From Melieria omissa (taxonomy: Eukaryota > Arthropoda > Insecta > Diptera > Ulidiidae), in the NCBI GenBank assembly GCA_963971225.1, contig OZ020269.1, positions 11,804,701-11,868,700 on the forward strand: a DNA stretch of 64,000 nucleotides, in the 5' to 3' direction. The notes below the pieces were generated by a model. The model ran no database searches, had not been told where the DNA came from, and saw only the letters and a program-made list of their open reading frames with translations. The position numbers and the translations under genes were made by a program. Of this stretch, positions 26,051-37,735 are shown piece by piece (positions within the stretch are counted from its first letter, which is position 1; each line of letters begins with the position of its first letter).

Positions 26051-27184
26051 AAATTTTTAACACAATGTTCTCCTCAACACGCACATTCCCTACAGATATT
26101 TTTTCAGTGTAATGAAATCATTTGCAAACTTTTAAATATTTTAAGCACGCAGTGAATATACTAAAAAAAATTCATTAATACAAAAATTCGCATATTTTCA
26201 ATGCATAAATATATTAATTAAAAATACAATAATATTGAAACTTTCACTTTACACCATCTGTTGGTATTACTGCGAAAAGAAAAACAAGCAAACGCCAGCG
26301 CCGTGCAGTATGCAATACAATTTAACACACACACATTCACCTTCAACACAGATGCAAAGTGCAAAGTGCAGAGTGCATTGCCGACGCCAACTTCCGTTGC
26401 TGCAGCCACTTTTTGCAACCAACACTTTTACTTCATAGTTATTGTTGTTGTTATTGGTTTTGTTTCATTCTCATATTCATATTTTTTTTCCAAGTCATTT
26501 GTGTTGTGGTGTTTTGTACTCAGCGTTCTGGCTGTTGTCACGTCCATTAACATTTTAATCTCATTAAAATTGAATTTCATGAATGCATTTTTAGCCTCAA
26601 GTGTTGTTTTGTTAACCGTTGTTGTAATTAAATTTATTGCCTCGTTTCTGCGTTATGCTGCGTTCAGTTCGTTTACATTAAACATTTTCGCGCAAATCCA
26701 ATTTTAATTACTTCAACCAGCCGGTGACTCTACTTACACGTATGTGCAACAAAGTGCGACAAGTGCGTGTGAGAGTGTGAGTGTGAGTGTGATAGTGAGA
26801 GTTTTTGTAGTTGTGAATGTGAGTGTGGTTGTGGTTGATTTTCGTGTCATTTATTTCATTAGCGCCAGTATTTAGTTTATTTGTATTTAGTTTAGCGTGT
26901 TGGTTTTAAATTTCATACTAGATTTGCCAAAATTTCGACATACCTTTTCGTATGAAATGTTAATTTCGATATTGAAACGTTGGACAAATCTAATGTGCCA
27001 TGAATATTTGTGAAGCCCGCAGGGGAAATTATTTTTGGAAAAAATTTAGTAATTATATTTAGTTTCAGTAAATGGGATATGGAAATTTTGTGGGAGATTG
27101 CATTTCGGTATTGGAAACTTTACATTTTTGTAAATTTAGAACGACATCAGCATTTTGGCTGAAACTACCTCAGCTTTCATATTA
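26051..27184. other. non-coding intron sequence
   Basis: A 148-codon frame at 26261-26707 is T-rich and hydrophobic without any domain, and is not called. (GA/GT)GTGAG repeats at 26765-26830. Confidence 0.55.
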
Positions 27185-27289
27185 CTAGGTAGATAGGTAG
27201 GTGGTGGTGGCAGCTCTCATATGAGAGCTCACTTAGGCCAAGCTAGGCCTATTGTGGTACCACAGAATCTCTAACCCCTTATTTGTTGT

Positions 27290-28140
27290 TAACATGTCTC
27301 AAACCAACCCGAACAGGTGATGAAGCGTATCAGGTTCTTGGTGGCAACCTCCGATAAGTCCGCGAAGTTGACTGTATGGTAAAATCTTAGATGTTTTTTC
27401 CGTTTCCTGCAAAGAGCGGGACAGGTACAGAAAAAGTGGAGAATTGTTTCTTCCTCCTCTATGTCTCTGCAGCTTCTGCAGAAGTCGGTAGCCAGGTGGC
27501 CCAGCCCTAATCTAATAGCTTGGCTGCCAGGGATGCAGTGACTCCGACAACAACCCTGAGCGTGCCCCTATTGAGGTTTAGCAGACTTTTGGTGCGCTTC
27601 CAGTCCAGCTTTGGCCAGATCTGTTGCGCTGTCTTGCCTGTCTCTGAGGCCGATCATACATTGTTAGCGGCTTTTGACATCGCTTCCTCTATCACCAGTT
27701 TGCAAGTACTCACTGGAATACCTAAGCCGGCGAGCTCTGAATATAGTTCTTTGGTCTTTCCTTGGCTGTCAGAGAGAATGCTAATATCTCGCCTAAAGGC
27801 ACTGCCCTCTTTGATCCAATTTAGGGCAGCTTCAATGGCTGAAAGCCCTGCTTGGAACTTGCTACAATGGTCCGGCAGTCTAAAGGAGTCATTTATACTG
27901 AGTGAGTCTGAGAAGACGCCTCCACAAATAGCTCCGTTTAACTTGGAGCCGTCAGTGTAGATCTGGTGTGAGTTCCCTATTAAGGATGCTGAGCTTACCT
28001 CCCAGTTGTTCCTGTCTGGAATGGTGCTAGTGAACTTTTTTTTTAACAAAAAGTTCACTAGCACTGGTGCTAGTGAAGTTGAAGATGAAGATGAACAACT
28101 GGGAGGTAAGCTCAGCATCCTTAATAGGGAACTCACACCA
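27290..28140 (-). pseudogene. LINE ORF2 3' part: RNase H domain and C-terminal zinc knuckle
   Basis: Reading leftward: NNWEVSSASLIGNSHQIYTD (RNase H first Asp in YTDGS), GLSAIEAALNWIKEGS (catalytic Glu region) and SILSDSQGK (third Asp). After a break come GHLATDFCRSCRDIEEEETI and FFCTCPALCRKRKK, the cysteine cluster typical of I/LOA-like non-LTR elements, ending at a stop near 27290. The 3' tail (about 27185-27289) contains the common GGTACCACAATAGGCCTA type sequence. The reverse transcriptase is absent, so this is a 5'-truncated copy, inactive. Confidence 0.8.
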
Positions 28141-28240
28141 GATCTACACCGACGGTTTCGAGATAAACGGAGCTATTGGTGGAGGCGTCTTCTCAGACTC
28201 AGTACACTCACTTTTTTTTAACAAAAAGTTCACTAGCACC
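27903..28240. repeat. inverted duplication of the LINE RNase H segment with palindromic hinge
   Basis: About 115 bases coding NNWEVSSASLIGNSHQIYTD appear on the minus strand (27903-28019) and again, slightly diverged, on the plus strand (28093-28206). The hinge contains the palindrome GTGCTAGTGAACTTTTTTTT facing AACAAAAAGTTCACTAGCAC (28024-28063). The TTTTTTTTAACAAAAAGTTC block occurs once more at 28210-28240. Confidence 0.85.
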
Positions 28241-29766
28241 ATTCATATTACTAACGAACAGAAAATTTAAAAGATTATTTGAAAACATCATTCAAAGAGG
28301 AAATTTCTTATTTGTAATTGATACTTCAAACAAGAAACTAATACACTTCAGCTTCTATACTTGTGCTGCTCCTTCTATGAGAAGGAAAACTTAGTTAACT
28401 CAGCCGATGGGACCATTTAGAGTCTAACTAATTTCTTTTGAAGCTCAAATAAGTTTTGTGAGTCAGAGAGCTACAAGTTTTGTCACAAATATGTGTGGAG
28501 TCTAAATTCGATTCAATATTGAATCAAGATTTTTCGGGGCCGAGTGAGCTACTTCAAAGCAGTCTTAACTTTCTCAATTTTTTTTCTAAAACACAAAATT
28601 AATTTTAAATGTTTTCTTTTTTATCGGACTTGTTCTTAGAAATACAATTTTTTAAATAATTTAAAAATATAAAATTATTGTAATATTTCCATTTTAATTT
28701 TTTTATTAATTTAATTTAATTTTTTTATAATTTCAATTTTTTTAATAATTTTAGATTTTATTTATTTTTATAATTTTATATTTCATTCTATTTGAATAAT
28801 TTTATATTTTATTTTATTTTATTTTATTTTATTTTAATAAATTTTTATTACATTTAATTATTATTTTATTTTTTTATAAATAAATAATAATTATTTTTAT
28901 TATTTTAATAATTAATTGAAAAAATAATTAAAATTATTTTAATATCTTTTATTAATTTTAATAATTTGATATTTTTAAATTATTTTAATAATTTTATTTC
29001 TAAGAAAAAGTCCCAAAAAATTAATTTTTTAAATCCAATTTTGTGTTTAAAAAAATAATTTAATAATGAATAATTGAATTGTTGTCATATACTTTCAATT
29101 CTTCTTCTTTTGACAACATTAAACGCAACACGCAACCATAAACTGAACTGAAACACTTTAAAAACAATAAAAATTGTTCTTCACTTTAATTCAAGCGAAT
29201 ATTTAAAAATAAAACAACAACAAAGCATAAATCGTGCCAATAAATTTATACTAACCAAAAATTCACAAATTATTACTAAAGTCAGGGGAGAGAAATATGC
29301 CAAAAAAATGTAGCGCCAATTGTGCGCACATAAAACTGATTTAGTTTGAATTTTTCGTATATTCGGTAAAAGTTTGTGGCAAAAATAAAATTTATGAAGC
29401 TTTTAATAAATTGCTGAAAATTTCAGGCATAACAAAATACATGTGTGTGTGTGTGTTTGTGTGTGTGTCGACTATAAATTTATGTTGCATAATAAAAACA
29501 TCATAAATTTTTGCTAATTTTTCGCAATTGTATTTTGGATTTTATTCTCGGTTTCCGATTCATTCTGGTAAATTGCGAATACTAATGCTACAACAACAAC
29601 AACAAAAATCAACCATAACTGCAACAACAACTGTTTGGCCTTCATGCGATGCATTGGTTTGGCAATGCACAACAACAATAATAAATCCACTAATTCACCA
29701 AACAACCAACGAACAAACCAACCAACCAACCAACCAATGAAAACCACATCCATTCAATTCGCTTAG
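28241..29766. other. non-coding intron sequence, very AT-rich
   Basis: 28.6-29.1 kb is nearly all A and T with short ATTTT runs. The ACCA repeat and the splice acceptor close the block. Confidence 0.65.
29715..29736. repeat. (ACCA)n microsatellite
   Basis: Five or more ACCA units, about 30 bases before the splice acceptor of the first Ig2 exon. Confidence 0.9.
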
Positions 29767-29943
29767 AAGCACGCGCCGAAATTTCGGGACCACCAATACG
29801 ATACCTAACGCCCGGCTCGCCGCTGCGACTGCAATGTCGCGTTGTGCAAAACACCGAAGCGTCCGAATTTATATTCTGGTATCATGATAATCGAATGATA
29901 AACTATGATATCGATCGCGGCATTAATGTATCAACAGATCCAG
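29767..29943 (+). CDS. dpr13: dpr-family gene, coding exon (first two thirds of Ig2)
   Basis: Begins after TTCGCTTAG and ends CCA G|GTGAGT. With the carried-over G it reads EARAEISGPPIRYLTPG and goes on through SPLRLQCRVV, FIFWYHDNRMINYD and RGINVSTDP. It carries the B-strand cysteine of Ig2 (LQCRV), the core tryptophan (FWYHD) that is typical of Dpr Ig2 domains, and an N-glycosylation sequon (NVS). Phase is 1 at both ends. The 7.4-kb intron before it contains a pentanucleotide array, a hAT-type MITE and LINE pieces. Confidence 0.92.
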
Positions 29944-30900
29944 GTGAGTGGCGCCTAGAAGTGGGCTTGCATATTTTTCTATAGCAAACTATTGAGTGCA
30001 TTTCGAGTATTTTGATGAAGTAAATATTTATTAAATAAATGCAAACAAATTCAATAAATGCACACAACTGAATTAAAGGTGTATGTGTGTGTGAGTGTGG
30101 TTTATTATGAAATGGAAAAAGTTTCAGTGCCCGCTTGACATGACCGCTAAAGTGCAACATCCAGCGCCACTACTGCTTCGATATAAACATACATTTATAT
30201 GTATGTGTAAGTCTGTTAGTGTGTATGTGTGAGAGAGAGAGTTTTTACGCACACATGCGCGCATATAGTCGCATACATCCGCCATAATTGTGGCTAGCAA
30301 GTGTGCGCTTCCGTTTCCGTCGCGCCGCGCTGATAAGAGCAGCGTGTGTGCATTTCCGCTTGACTGCGCCAATCCAGGCCAGACACAACGAAATGCATTG
30401 GGTGCTCGCATACTCGCAACGTTCTCCCACGAACTTTGGCATGTTTTAGCGTTTTTTTTATTCCATTAAAAATTTTGACACAATTTATTACAATTTGCCC
30501 TACAAACATTAAATATTTGCACACAAAAAAAGGGGGAAATTTTGCCGCATACGTAAATTTGACATTTATTTTATTTTGGATAGGTGTGTGTGTGTGTAGT
30601 TTAAAAGAAAAATTTGTTAAAAATTGGAGTGTAAGGAAATTTAAGTAGACTTACAAATCAGTGAACAGACCGAGTGCAATCAGTTCTACTCGATGATTGG
30701 TTCATTGAAGCACAAGTCAACGGTAACTCTTGTGAATCCAGGAGGTGAGAGTAGTGATCTAAGGTCCACCTATTGTATGTAAGCAATCATGCAGCTGAAC
30801 TGAATGCCATTGCTGAACTCAATGCAATGCCGGTGTTGCTAGAGAGAGATTGTTGATGAACTTCAAGACAACAATAGTTTTTTTGGTTATAATTCGTAAT

Positions 30901-31232
30901 CCATCAACGTGGTAAAGGTTTGTGTCACAGAAGATTCAAAGGGCCATAAACCCACATCTCCATTAGATTATAATGGCTTCCGAGATATCTATAAGGCTGC
31001 ACAAGTCGAAGGTGCAAACATTAGAACTGCTAGAACAGATAATTCCCAATCCATCAACGTGGTAGAGGTTGGTGTCACAAAAAACTCAACAAGCAGTTAA
31101 TTCTTTGTGCAAAAAGTTCAAAAGACAATAAACCCACATCTTCATTGGCTTCTAATGGCTTTCTTGGAAGATACTTATAGATATAAGGCTTCACAAGTCG
31201 AAGGTGCAAGCATTAGAACTCAAAGTACATCA
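30901..31232. repeat. diverged duplication, 151-bp offset
   Basis: CCATCAACGTGGTARAGGTT at 30901 and 31051. Each is followed by AAACCCACATCT, a TTCATTGG/CCATTAGA segment, TAAGGCT and CACAAGTCGAAGGTGCAA. It lies in the short intron between the two Ig2 exons. It may derive from an unknown element. Confidence 0.7.
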
Positions 31233-31545
31233 AAGTACAAGAAAGACTTGCTGTCATCTGAGGCCAAAGACGAACATCAGGATGGCCAAATGTAAAAAGG
31301 AACAGCCAGCAGCAGCTGACAAACCAACTACGTGAAAGATTTGTTGACATAGACTCAGAAAAAGTCAGTCGTGGCGTCCACCTTTCACCATTTTACTCTT
31401 AACTTAAATTTTAACCTCAGTTTCAATTGAATTATTTGGAAAAAAAGTAAACTTTATTTCACATTTGGTTTTGACTCTATAGCAAAGAAAAATTTTTAAT
31501 AAATTTATTTATTATTTTATTTAATTTCTTATTATTTATTTGCAG

Positions 31546-31659
31546 ATTTTCAATCATCTGAATTGACAATTTTACGCACGCGACGTGAACATTCGGGTAA
31601 CTTCACTTGCGTTGCCAGTAATACACAACCTGCCAGTGTGTTGGTGCATATTTTTAAAG
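31546..31659 (+). CDS. dpr13: dpr-family gene, coding exon (end of Ig2)
   Basis: Starts after TTATTTGCAG and ends AAA G|GTAAGT. It reads (G)AT TTT as D-F, then QSSELTILRTRREHSGNFTC and VASNTQPASVLVHIFKG. It has the Ig2 F-strand cysteine within HSGNFTC, which is also a second N-glycosylation sequon (NFT). The terminal VHIFKG matches the usual end of Dpr Ig2 domains. Phase is 1 at both ends and the frame is unbroken from the previous exon. The preceding intron (1,602 bases) holds a diverged 151-bp duplication. Confidence 0.92.
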
Positions 31660-32913
31660 GTAAGTAAATTTCATTACATTGAACACATTGAAACGATGAC
31701 ATCAACATTTTTGCATAACAATGAAAAACATAAATCATATAAAACATAAACGAAAATTTAATTATGAAATAATACAATGAAGAACAAATACATAGTACAT
31801 ACATCAAAAACATTTATAAAAAATTTGTATGTATTTATGATCAAAAGAAAGGCAACAAATATTTTGTATGTAAAATATTTACAAGGGAAATTCAAAAAAA
31901 TTTAATTTAATGGATTGGAATGAATGCAAATGTGTTAAAAAAATTGCATCATGAATATCAAAAGTAAGTAAAGCAAGTTGGCTTAAATATGAAGCAGAGA
32001 ACGGCATCAGCCTGAAAGTATGCCACAAAAAAGCAATTTTATTAGTTGTTTTAACCCGGCAGGTTGTAAAACCCCAGAGGTTGTATTTTTGTAAATAATA
32101 TGGATATCAATTTTATGTGGGCACTATCGCTTCTAGTAGCCGTTTATAACAGTCCAACCATACACATTTGCTATCCAAAAACGACTTGAGTGTGACAAGA
32201 TTTCAGTTACACGCCGCTAAAGTTCATTGGGGTATGACATACCCCACCACACCAATAACGTAACTTTCTGTGTAAATGATTTTGAATTCAAATTGATATT
32301 TTTGATGGTCTAGTAGTCATCGATTTATTCAAAAACTCACCGTATGGAAAAATAAGAGGCAAATACCAACTGTCCAACTGCTATGTGCAAGAAAAGCTCC
32401 CACTACAGTATTCGCATTTCGTCGCCGTAGAAAACGAATGTCGTATGTTCCATTGAATTTAATGGCACATACGACAATTGTTTGCATCGTTTCATATGTT
32501 CCAAAAAATATCATTATTTTTCTACATCATCATGATTCTGTAAGTCCTTAACCTTCGCCTTACCAATACCCACCCGGGTGACCTTTTTGATATTTATTGT
32601 TTGATATCTGCGCGAGTATGAATCCAATCCAGTTATGATTTCGACTCACTGAACAAATTTTAAAGTAGTTTTCAATAATATAAACAAATAATTTTTTGGA
32701 AATATTTTTCATGATTAAACATGAAAATTGTCATTTTGTATTCATCGTTTACCAATACCCACCCGGGTGACCCTAGTCAAATATTCTTATTACCTTGCCT
32801 TGTAAAAGGGGGAAAAGTGGTTTTAAAAAGTTGAAAGAAATGCGTACATTTAACTTGAAATTATTGTTTTATTTCATTTTTGTTTTAATACAAAAATATT
32901 ATTGGTATGATGT

Positions 32914-34160
32914 TGTAGACGGATTGAGATGGCGATTGAGTGGCCCTTTGCATTTCATGCAAATTTGGCGTGTATTCCTCTTTAGCCTAGCTGTATGACA
33001 AATGTAGCATTTCTGTGGCCGTAAGGAATAACAGCCAAAGTCGATTTTATGAAGTTTGCAGGAGAGCACTTTTAATTTTTGAATTTGCTTTAGATTACAC
33101 TAGATACATTTTAGATTTTTGGGCGTAAAACATTCATTTTATGAGCAAAAGCCATAGAATTTTGTGTAGTAGTACATTTGAATACGACGAATGCAATGGT
33201 GGTAATAACTCAGTTTTGTTCTCACTCGACTTTGGCTGTTATTCCTTACGGCCACAGATTTATCCTTGAGCTTTATGCGACCAGTTGCGTCCCGTTCAAG
33301 ATTAACATCTGCCTAAAAGTGCTCATCTGCGCAAGTTCCGGTAACGGGTTGTATTTGGGGGAACACATTATATTGGGAAAACAAACTGTAAAAATACATA
33401 TCTAATATGGACTCAATAGCTGTTCTGATTTGAAATCTTCCAACCATCTTATAATTATTGGATCTATTCAAAATTAGAGGTAGACAGAGATATTCACCCA
33501 GGTGCTCAAGGACCTGCAGCCTTTGTAATCCCTTCATAGACTGCCCTGTATATAAAAAAATCTGCGAGCGCAGCGGTATCCAAAATATAGTAAAACATTG
33601 TCATACGCCTGCACAATGTTGCTATTTGGTGGAAAATTGAGAGAGCATTTTATCCATTGTCCACCTTTAGTCTGACTATTAAATAATATTATTTCTGGGT
33701 TTTTGTCTGGTCCAGACACAGCCTCATTTCTGTGCATTGTAGACAACAAACCCACGGACTTATTTTTAGCTGGGACGTCACATTTTCAGTAAATTCAAAT
33801 AAGCTTGACGTGACTTCTCTGGTTCGTAAAGGTTTGAACTCGTTGGGAACATACCTTTTGGTTTTTTAACTGTGCCTACAATCGACATGTTCCAATTTAC
33901 TAGCTGTTTGGCCAATGGCAATGTTGTGAAGAATTGATCAATGGTAACGTTTCTTCCTGACTCTCTATATATACCGACCAAATCATTCACAATACGCTCA
34001 CCTTGGTTAACGTCTCGAATGTTGTAAACTTTCACAGCGTAAATTTGTCCATGCAGTGGATAGTAGGTGGCTGAATCACATGTCCACTAGATTTTAATGC
34101 CATTCTTGGCAGGCTTAGAAGGCATATATAAGGTACTGCCCGAACCGAGTACGGTCCCTA
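32914..34160 (-). pseudogene. piggyBac-type transposase, N-terminus missing, frameshifted
   Basis: Reading leftward from about 34160: LYMPSKPAKNGIKI, then CDSATYYPLHGQIYAVKVYN (first catalytic Asp region), GRNVTIDQFFTTLPLAKQLV (second Asp region), and LLSTMHRNEAVSG. Next comes NSQTKGG, after which the expected third-Asp motif (TKGGVD) is broken by a frameshift near 33645. It continues through an LGEYLCLPLILNR-like helix (about 33460-33530). It ends in a cysteine-rich C-terminus with KCYICHTARLKR and RQICMKCKGPL near 32914-33020, the family's zinc-finger end. The N-terminal third is absent. The spacing fits a deleted, inactive copy. A 33-base inverted repeat (33012-33044 and 33226-33258) disrupts the C-terminal part. 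Confidence 0.82.
33012..33258. repeat. 33-base perfect inverted repeat inside the piggyBac remnant
   Basis: Arms at 33012-33044 and 33226-33258 are perfect reverse complements, with 181 bases between. The left arm overlaps the zinc-finger coding end of the transposase, so the right arm is a displaced, inverted copy of that coding piece. Confidence 0.85.
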
Positions 34161-35488
34161 TACCCAAACAGCTGCTGTAATGGATGCAGACAAATATCGA
34201 AATTCGTTTAGACTAATCATTGTTATTAGTCCTTTTCACACTGGAATTCTCAAGTCAACAGCACCAGGTGAACTTATGACATGTTGATCTTGATTTCTGA
34301 ATTGTTTTCCAAATTTTCAAATTTTTTTCCAAAAATTCCAATTTTTTCCATACAATTCAAATTTGTTTTCCAAAATTCAAATTTGAATTGTAAGTAGCAA
34401 CAAAAAAGAGAAGGCGTAATATAGGAATGTGAGGATTCCGACATTCATTTGCCATATACCTATACAAAACACACTAAGGTCACCCGGGTGGGTATTGGTA
34501 AACGACGTACAAAAAATTCTTTGGTAAGGCGAAGGTTAAGATCATCCCAAGCTCTACCAAAACGTCGTCACTATAGTACACAATGTTCGGTTTGTATGAG
34601 AGCAAAAACCTTATACATCTTCCAAAAAATGCGCTAATTTTGAGACCCTGTATTTCGCTACGCTTTCAACGTAGCTACTAAAAATTGTATGTCACATAAC
34701 AACATGTATGTCGTTTTTGAAACAGACTATGATTTTTGGAAAATTATACAATGCAATTTTTTTAAACCCCATTTAAATATTAGTATTTTTCCTTTATTTT
34801 TCTTATATTTGTTATTTTCTTTTACAAATTGCTTGCAAATGAAATTTGTTTGCATTTTCTTACGTAAAATTAAATGAAGAATAATATATAATTGCTATCT
34901 TTTATATTTGTGTTGTTTCATGAGGTTGCTGCTATATAAAGTTTTGGAGTATGTCATACCCCACCACACCAATAACGTAATTTTTTTCAACACACCAACG
35001 CCGGGTTAATATATAGAAGTTGACCCAAACGCTCAGACAAGGATGTGTCCAGAGGTTTATTTTTGTTATTAAAGCAAAAAAAAATCGTGTTGCCAAAGTG
35101 GCAGAGAACTAACGTAATTTGTCCTTTTTGTTCTTAGTTTATAGAAAACAAAATTTAATTAAATTTCATCAAAGACAGTCTTTAGACTGTCTACAGAAAT
35201 AATTCAGAAATGATTTAGATCTGAATTAGCTACATGACTCAGCCATGTGTCGCAGGCCAATCAGACTGCCGCTCATAATTTTAGTGATTACTTAGCTTTC
35301 GGACCTTCAAGGAAAATGAGCTTTGATAGGATGACTCTGTTGGAAGATGAGCGACTAAGCTAAGCTATGCTAAGCTAATTGAGCTGTGGGACATTCTTCG
35401 CTTTACAGAAGCAATGAACCAGTAAAGTAAAGAGATCCAAAGTTTCTCAAAAACTTAATGTCAACTTGACTGCAGTTTTCAACAACTA

Positions 35489-36014
35489 CTAGGTATATCA
35501 GTATGAAGTGAGACTCAAGATACAAATGTCTCGATAGGGAATATTTGTTGTGAACGAGCCTTCATTTTTTTTGTTTTTGTTGCTATGACATCTGTCAAGC
35601 ATATTTAGTATACACCAAGTCAAAAAATTGTGAAATTTTGCTTCAAAGACACGAAAGAAAATTCATCTTCATCGAATTGTTACTGGTGATGAAAAATTGC
35701 TCTATTTTAATAATCCTAACGGAAAAAATCATGGGTTAATCCGGGACAACCTTTAACACCGGCTGCAAACCCAGATTGATTCGCAAGAAGACAATGCTGT
35801 GTGTTTGGTGGTACCAGAGTGACGTGGTGTATTACGAGTTGTTAAAACGCTTTACAAACAATTCTATTGGCGCGGTGCCCACAAATTGCCTGAAAGATGG
35901 ACAAAATGTGTGGCTAGCAATGGCCAATACTTTGAGTAAAATGTTTTTTACTTTTCCATTAAAAATTAGTGTCTTATTTTCGCAAAAAGGCTCACTTCAT
36001 ACTGATATACCTGG
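35489..36014 (+). mobile_element. internally deleted mariner (526 bp)
   Basis: TA duplications at 35487-35488 and 36015-36016 flank 24-base inverted repeats (35489-35512 and 35991-36014) that read CYAGGTATATCAGTATGAAG onward. The interior keeps one block of transposase (about 35640-35860), and the start and end of the gene are gone. Its ends differ from those of the mariner at 46.5 kb, so this is another lineage. Confidence 0.85.
35645..35860 (+). pseudogene. mariner transposase fragment
   Basis: Frameshifted remnant. One frame reads HERKFIFIELLLVMKN and a later one KTMLCVWWYQSDVVYYELLK. These match the mariner stretch that runs from the RIVTGDEKW region to the first catalytic Asp region (CIWWD..GVVYYELL type). 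Here the residue after WW is Y, so the first catalytic Asp is lost. No downstream HQDNA or SPDLAPSDY block remains in the element. Confidence 0.75.
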
Positions 36015-36016
36015 TA

Positions 36017-37692
36017 CATAAATCTTAAAAATATTGAAATCATTTCATATAAATATTCCCTGTATTTCAAATTTTTTCATAATTTCACAGGACAATAATA
36101 TATTCAAATCAATAGAATAATTTTCAGTTTTAATTTTTTTTTTTATTTTTTCAAAGAGTATAAGTTCAAATATAATTTATAAATATTGGATTTCATATAA
36201 ATATTCCCTTTATATATTTAATATTCATTTAAATGTCTTTTTTTCCATTAAAAAATTAACATAAACAAACAAACAAATAAATAAACAAAAAAAACATTTT
36301 TGTCAACTTAAAAATGTAGCAACTGAGATAACCTTAAAAATGTCACCTTGAATGGCTTTAAAGTGTTCAAACATTCAGCGCTTACACGCCACACCACACT
36401 TAACAGCCGCTGCAAACTAACACTTAGCACATTTGCACAGCAAACCTGACGACAAAAACCACAACAACAACAACAGAAAACGACCCCACGTTCAGCAGTC
36501 CACTTATAAGCATTGCAGCAACAAAACAAAAGAAGAAAAAACTAAAAAAAAAATTATAACCACGCTGCCATTTGGCGCCCTAATGAACTTGCCAACAATT
36601 GCCTCGACGTTGTTGCTGTCCTTAATGTGCCGCTCGGTGTGGGTTTTGCGCTCGTTTGGCGCCCGGCCGCAACAAGTCGAAAGTGTTGGCAACGTTATTG
36701 CCACCTGGCAGCTGCAGTACAGAGCAGCCAGCCTCTTCCACTTTGCGGTAATTGCAAATACCATAATCTCGGCCGCACATGTGGCACAACGGAAAATTTC
36801 AGCACCGCGGCGCCTAACCAAAAATGAAGAAGCAAGCAAACAACAAAAAAAAAACTAGCATGAACAACGAATAACAATGCAGCACAGCTCGATTGCCAAT
36901 AGTTGTGGTGGCGTGTTAACACGCTAACCGCCTGCACGTGTCGACCAATGGCACAGTGTGTATGTGTTAGTGTTAGTGTGTGTCTGTGTTTTGTGTTGTG
37001 TGGAAAGTTGCTTTCGGCGCCTATTAATCACTAATGTCATGGCTTGGCATTTGTGCTGTCGCTTTTCAATATTTCTGTTGTTGTTGTTGCTGTGCTCCTG
37101 CGGCATTGTTACCCATTTTGCGGCTGTTAATCACCAACGTGGCTGAAGTGTTGCAAGGTTGGAATTTCGCTGGAATTTCATAGCACAACATTAAAATGCC
37201 AAGTTAAAATATTCAACTGTCTTTATGTTGAAATTCGAAGAAATTTGTCAGTGAAAGCAAATTCTTGATTGCTCAACTTGGAATTTGAGGTAAACAAGCG
37301 GCCATGGAATACAAATTTTGAATGTTGTGAAGGAAGTGTAATAAAGGTGTGAAATTTGTGAATTTGTAAAAATAAATTAAACAAGGATGTATTTCAAAAT
37401 AGTTAAGAAAAGGGACTTACGTACAAAAACTATCAAGTTTCATGGAGTTGCCATGTGAGCTTTGGTTACAAAAAAACAATTTCAGCTTCCAAATAAATGA
37501 ATTATTTTCTAGTTTGCTTTTTAAAAAAGCAAATTGGTAACAGAAGATTACTTAAAAAAATATATTATTTATTTATTTATTATTTAATTACAATTAAAAT
37601 TATAATTAAAAAAAAGCACTAGCTTCCAGTGCTATCGGCATTAAAAAATGTAAAAATATATATTAAATATTAGCAAACAGGCTCTAAATGAA
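36017..37692. other. non-coding intron sequence
   Basis: AT-rich to 36.3 kb, then a GC-richer island (36.36-37.15 kb) with overlapping frames on both strands and no domain. Confidence 0.55.
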
Positions 37693-37718
37693 GGTGGACT
37701 TATGCATTTAAGGGTTAA
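37693..37718. repeat. possible lone terminus of a TTAA element, sister of the one at 9.6 kb
   Basis: GGTGGACT plus 14 bases (ending AAGGG) plus TTAA, the same layout as 9583-9608. It lies just left of the SINE-like insertion. Confidence 0.35.
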
Positions 37719-37735
37719 ATTGATTCCAAATGACT

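Larger units (their letters stand above)
32552..34535 (-). mobile_element. inner piggyBac-like element (TTAA target duplication)
   Basis: TTAA at 32548-32551 and 34536-34539 border inverted terminal repeats CCTTCGCCTTACCAA. An inner motif, CCAATACCCACCCGGGTGAC, abuts the left terminal repeat (from about 32563). On the right it lies about 22 bases inside the terminal repeat, inverted, at about 34478-34500. A further left copy is at 32749-32773. This copies the asymmetric end layout of classical piggyBac. Decayed transposase is on the minus strand. Confidence 0.85.
32055..35005. mobile_element. outer piggyBac-like (TTAA) element, hosting a nested one
   Basis: TTAA at 32051-32054 and 35006-35009 bound a 2,951-base segment whose ends start CCCGGC on both sides. 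Near each end is a block with the near-palindrome GGGGTATGACATACCCC followed by ACCACACCAATAACGTAA (about 32230-32270 and 34950-34982), in direct orientation. At the right end the terminal GTTGGTGTG is repeated just inside as ATTGGTGTG. The exact limits rest on short repeats, so confidence is moderate. It lies in the dpr intron. Confidence 0.55.

Noticed and set aside
26261..26707. 148-codon hydrophobic frame resembling a membrane protein
   Set aside because: The hydrophobicity comes from T-rich codons and there is no family signature; it lies within a dpr intron.
27520..27960. 146-codon plus-strand frame
   Set aside because: It is the antisense shadow of the LINE RNase H segment on the minus strand.
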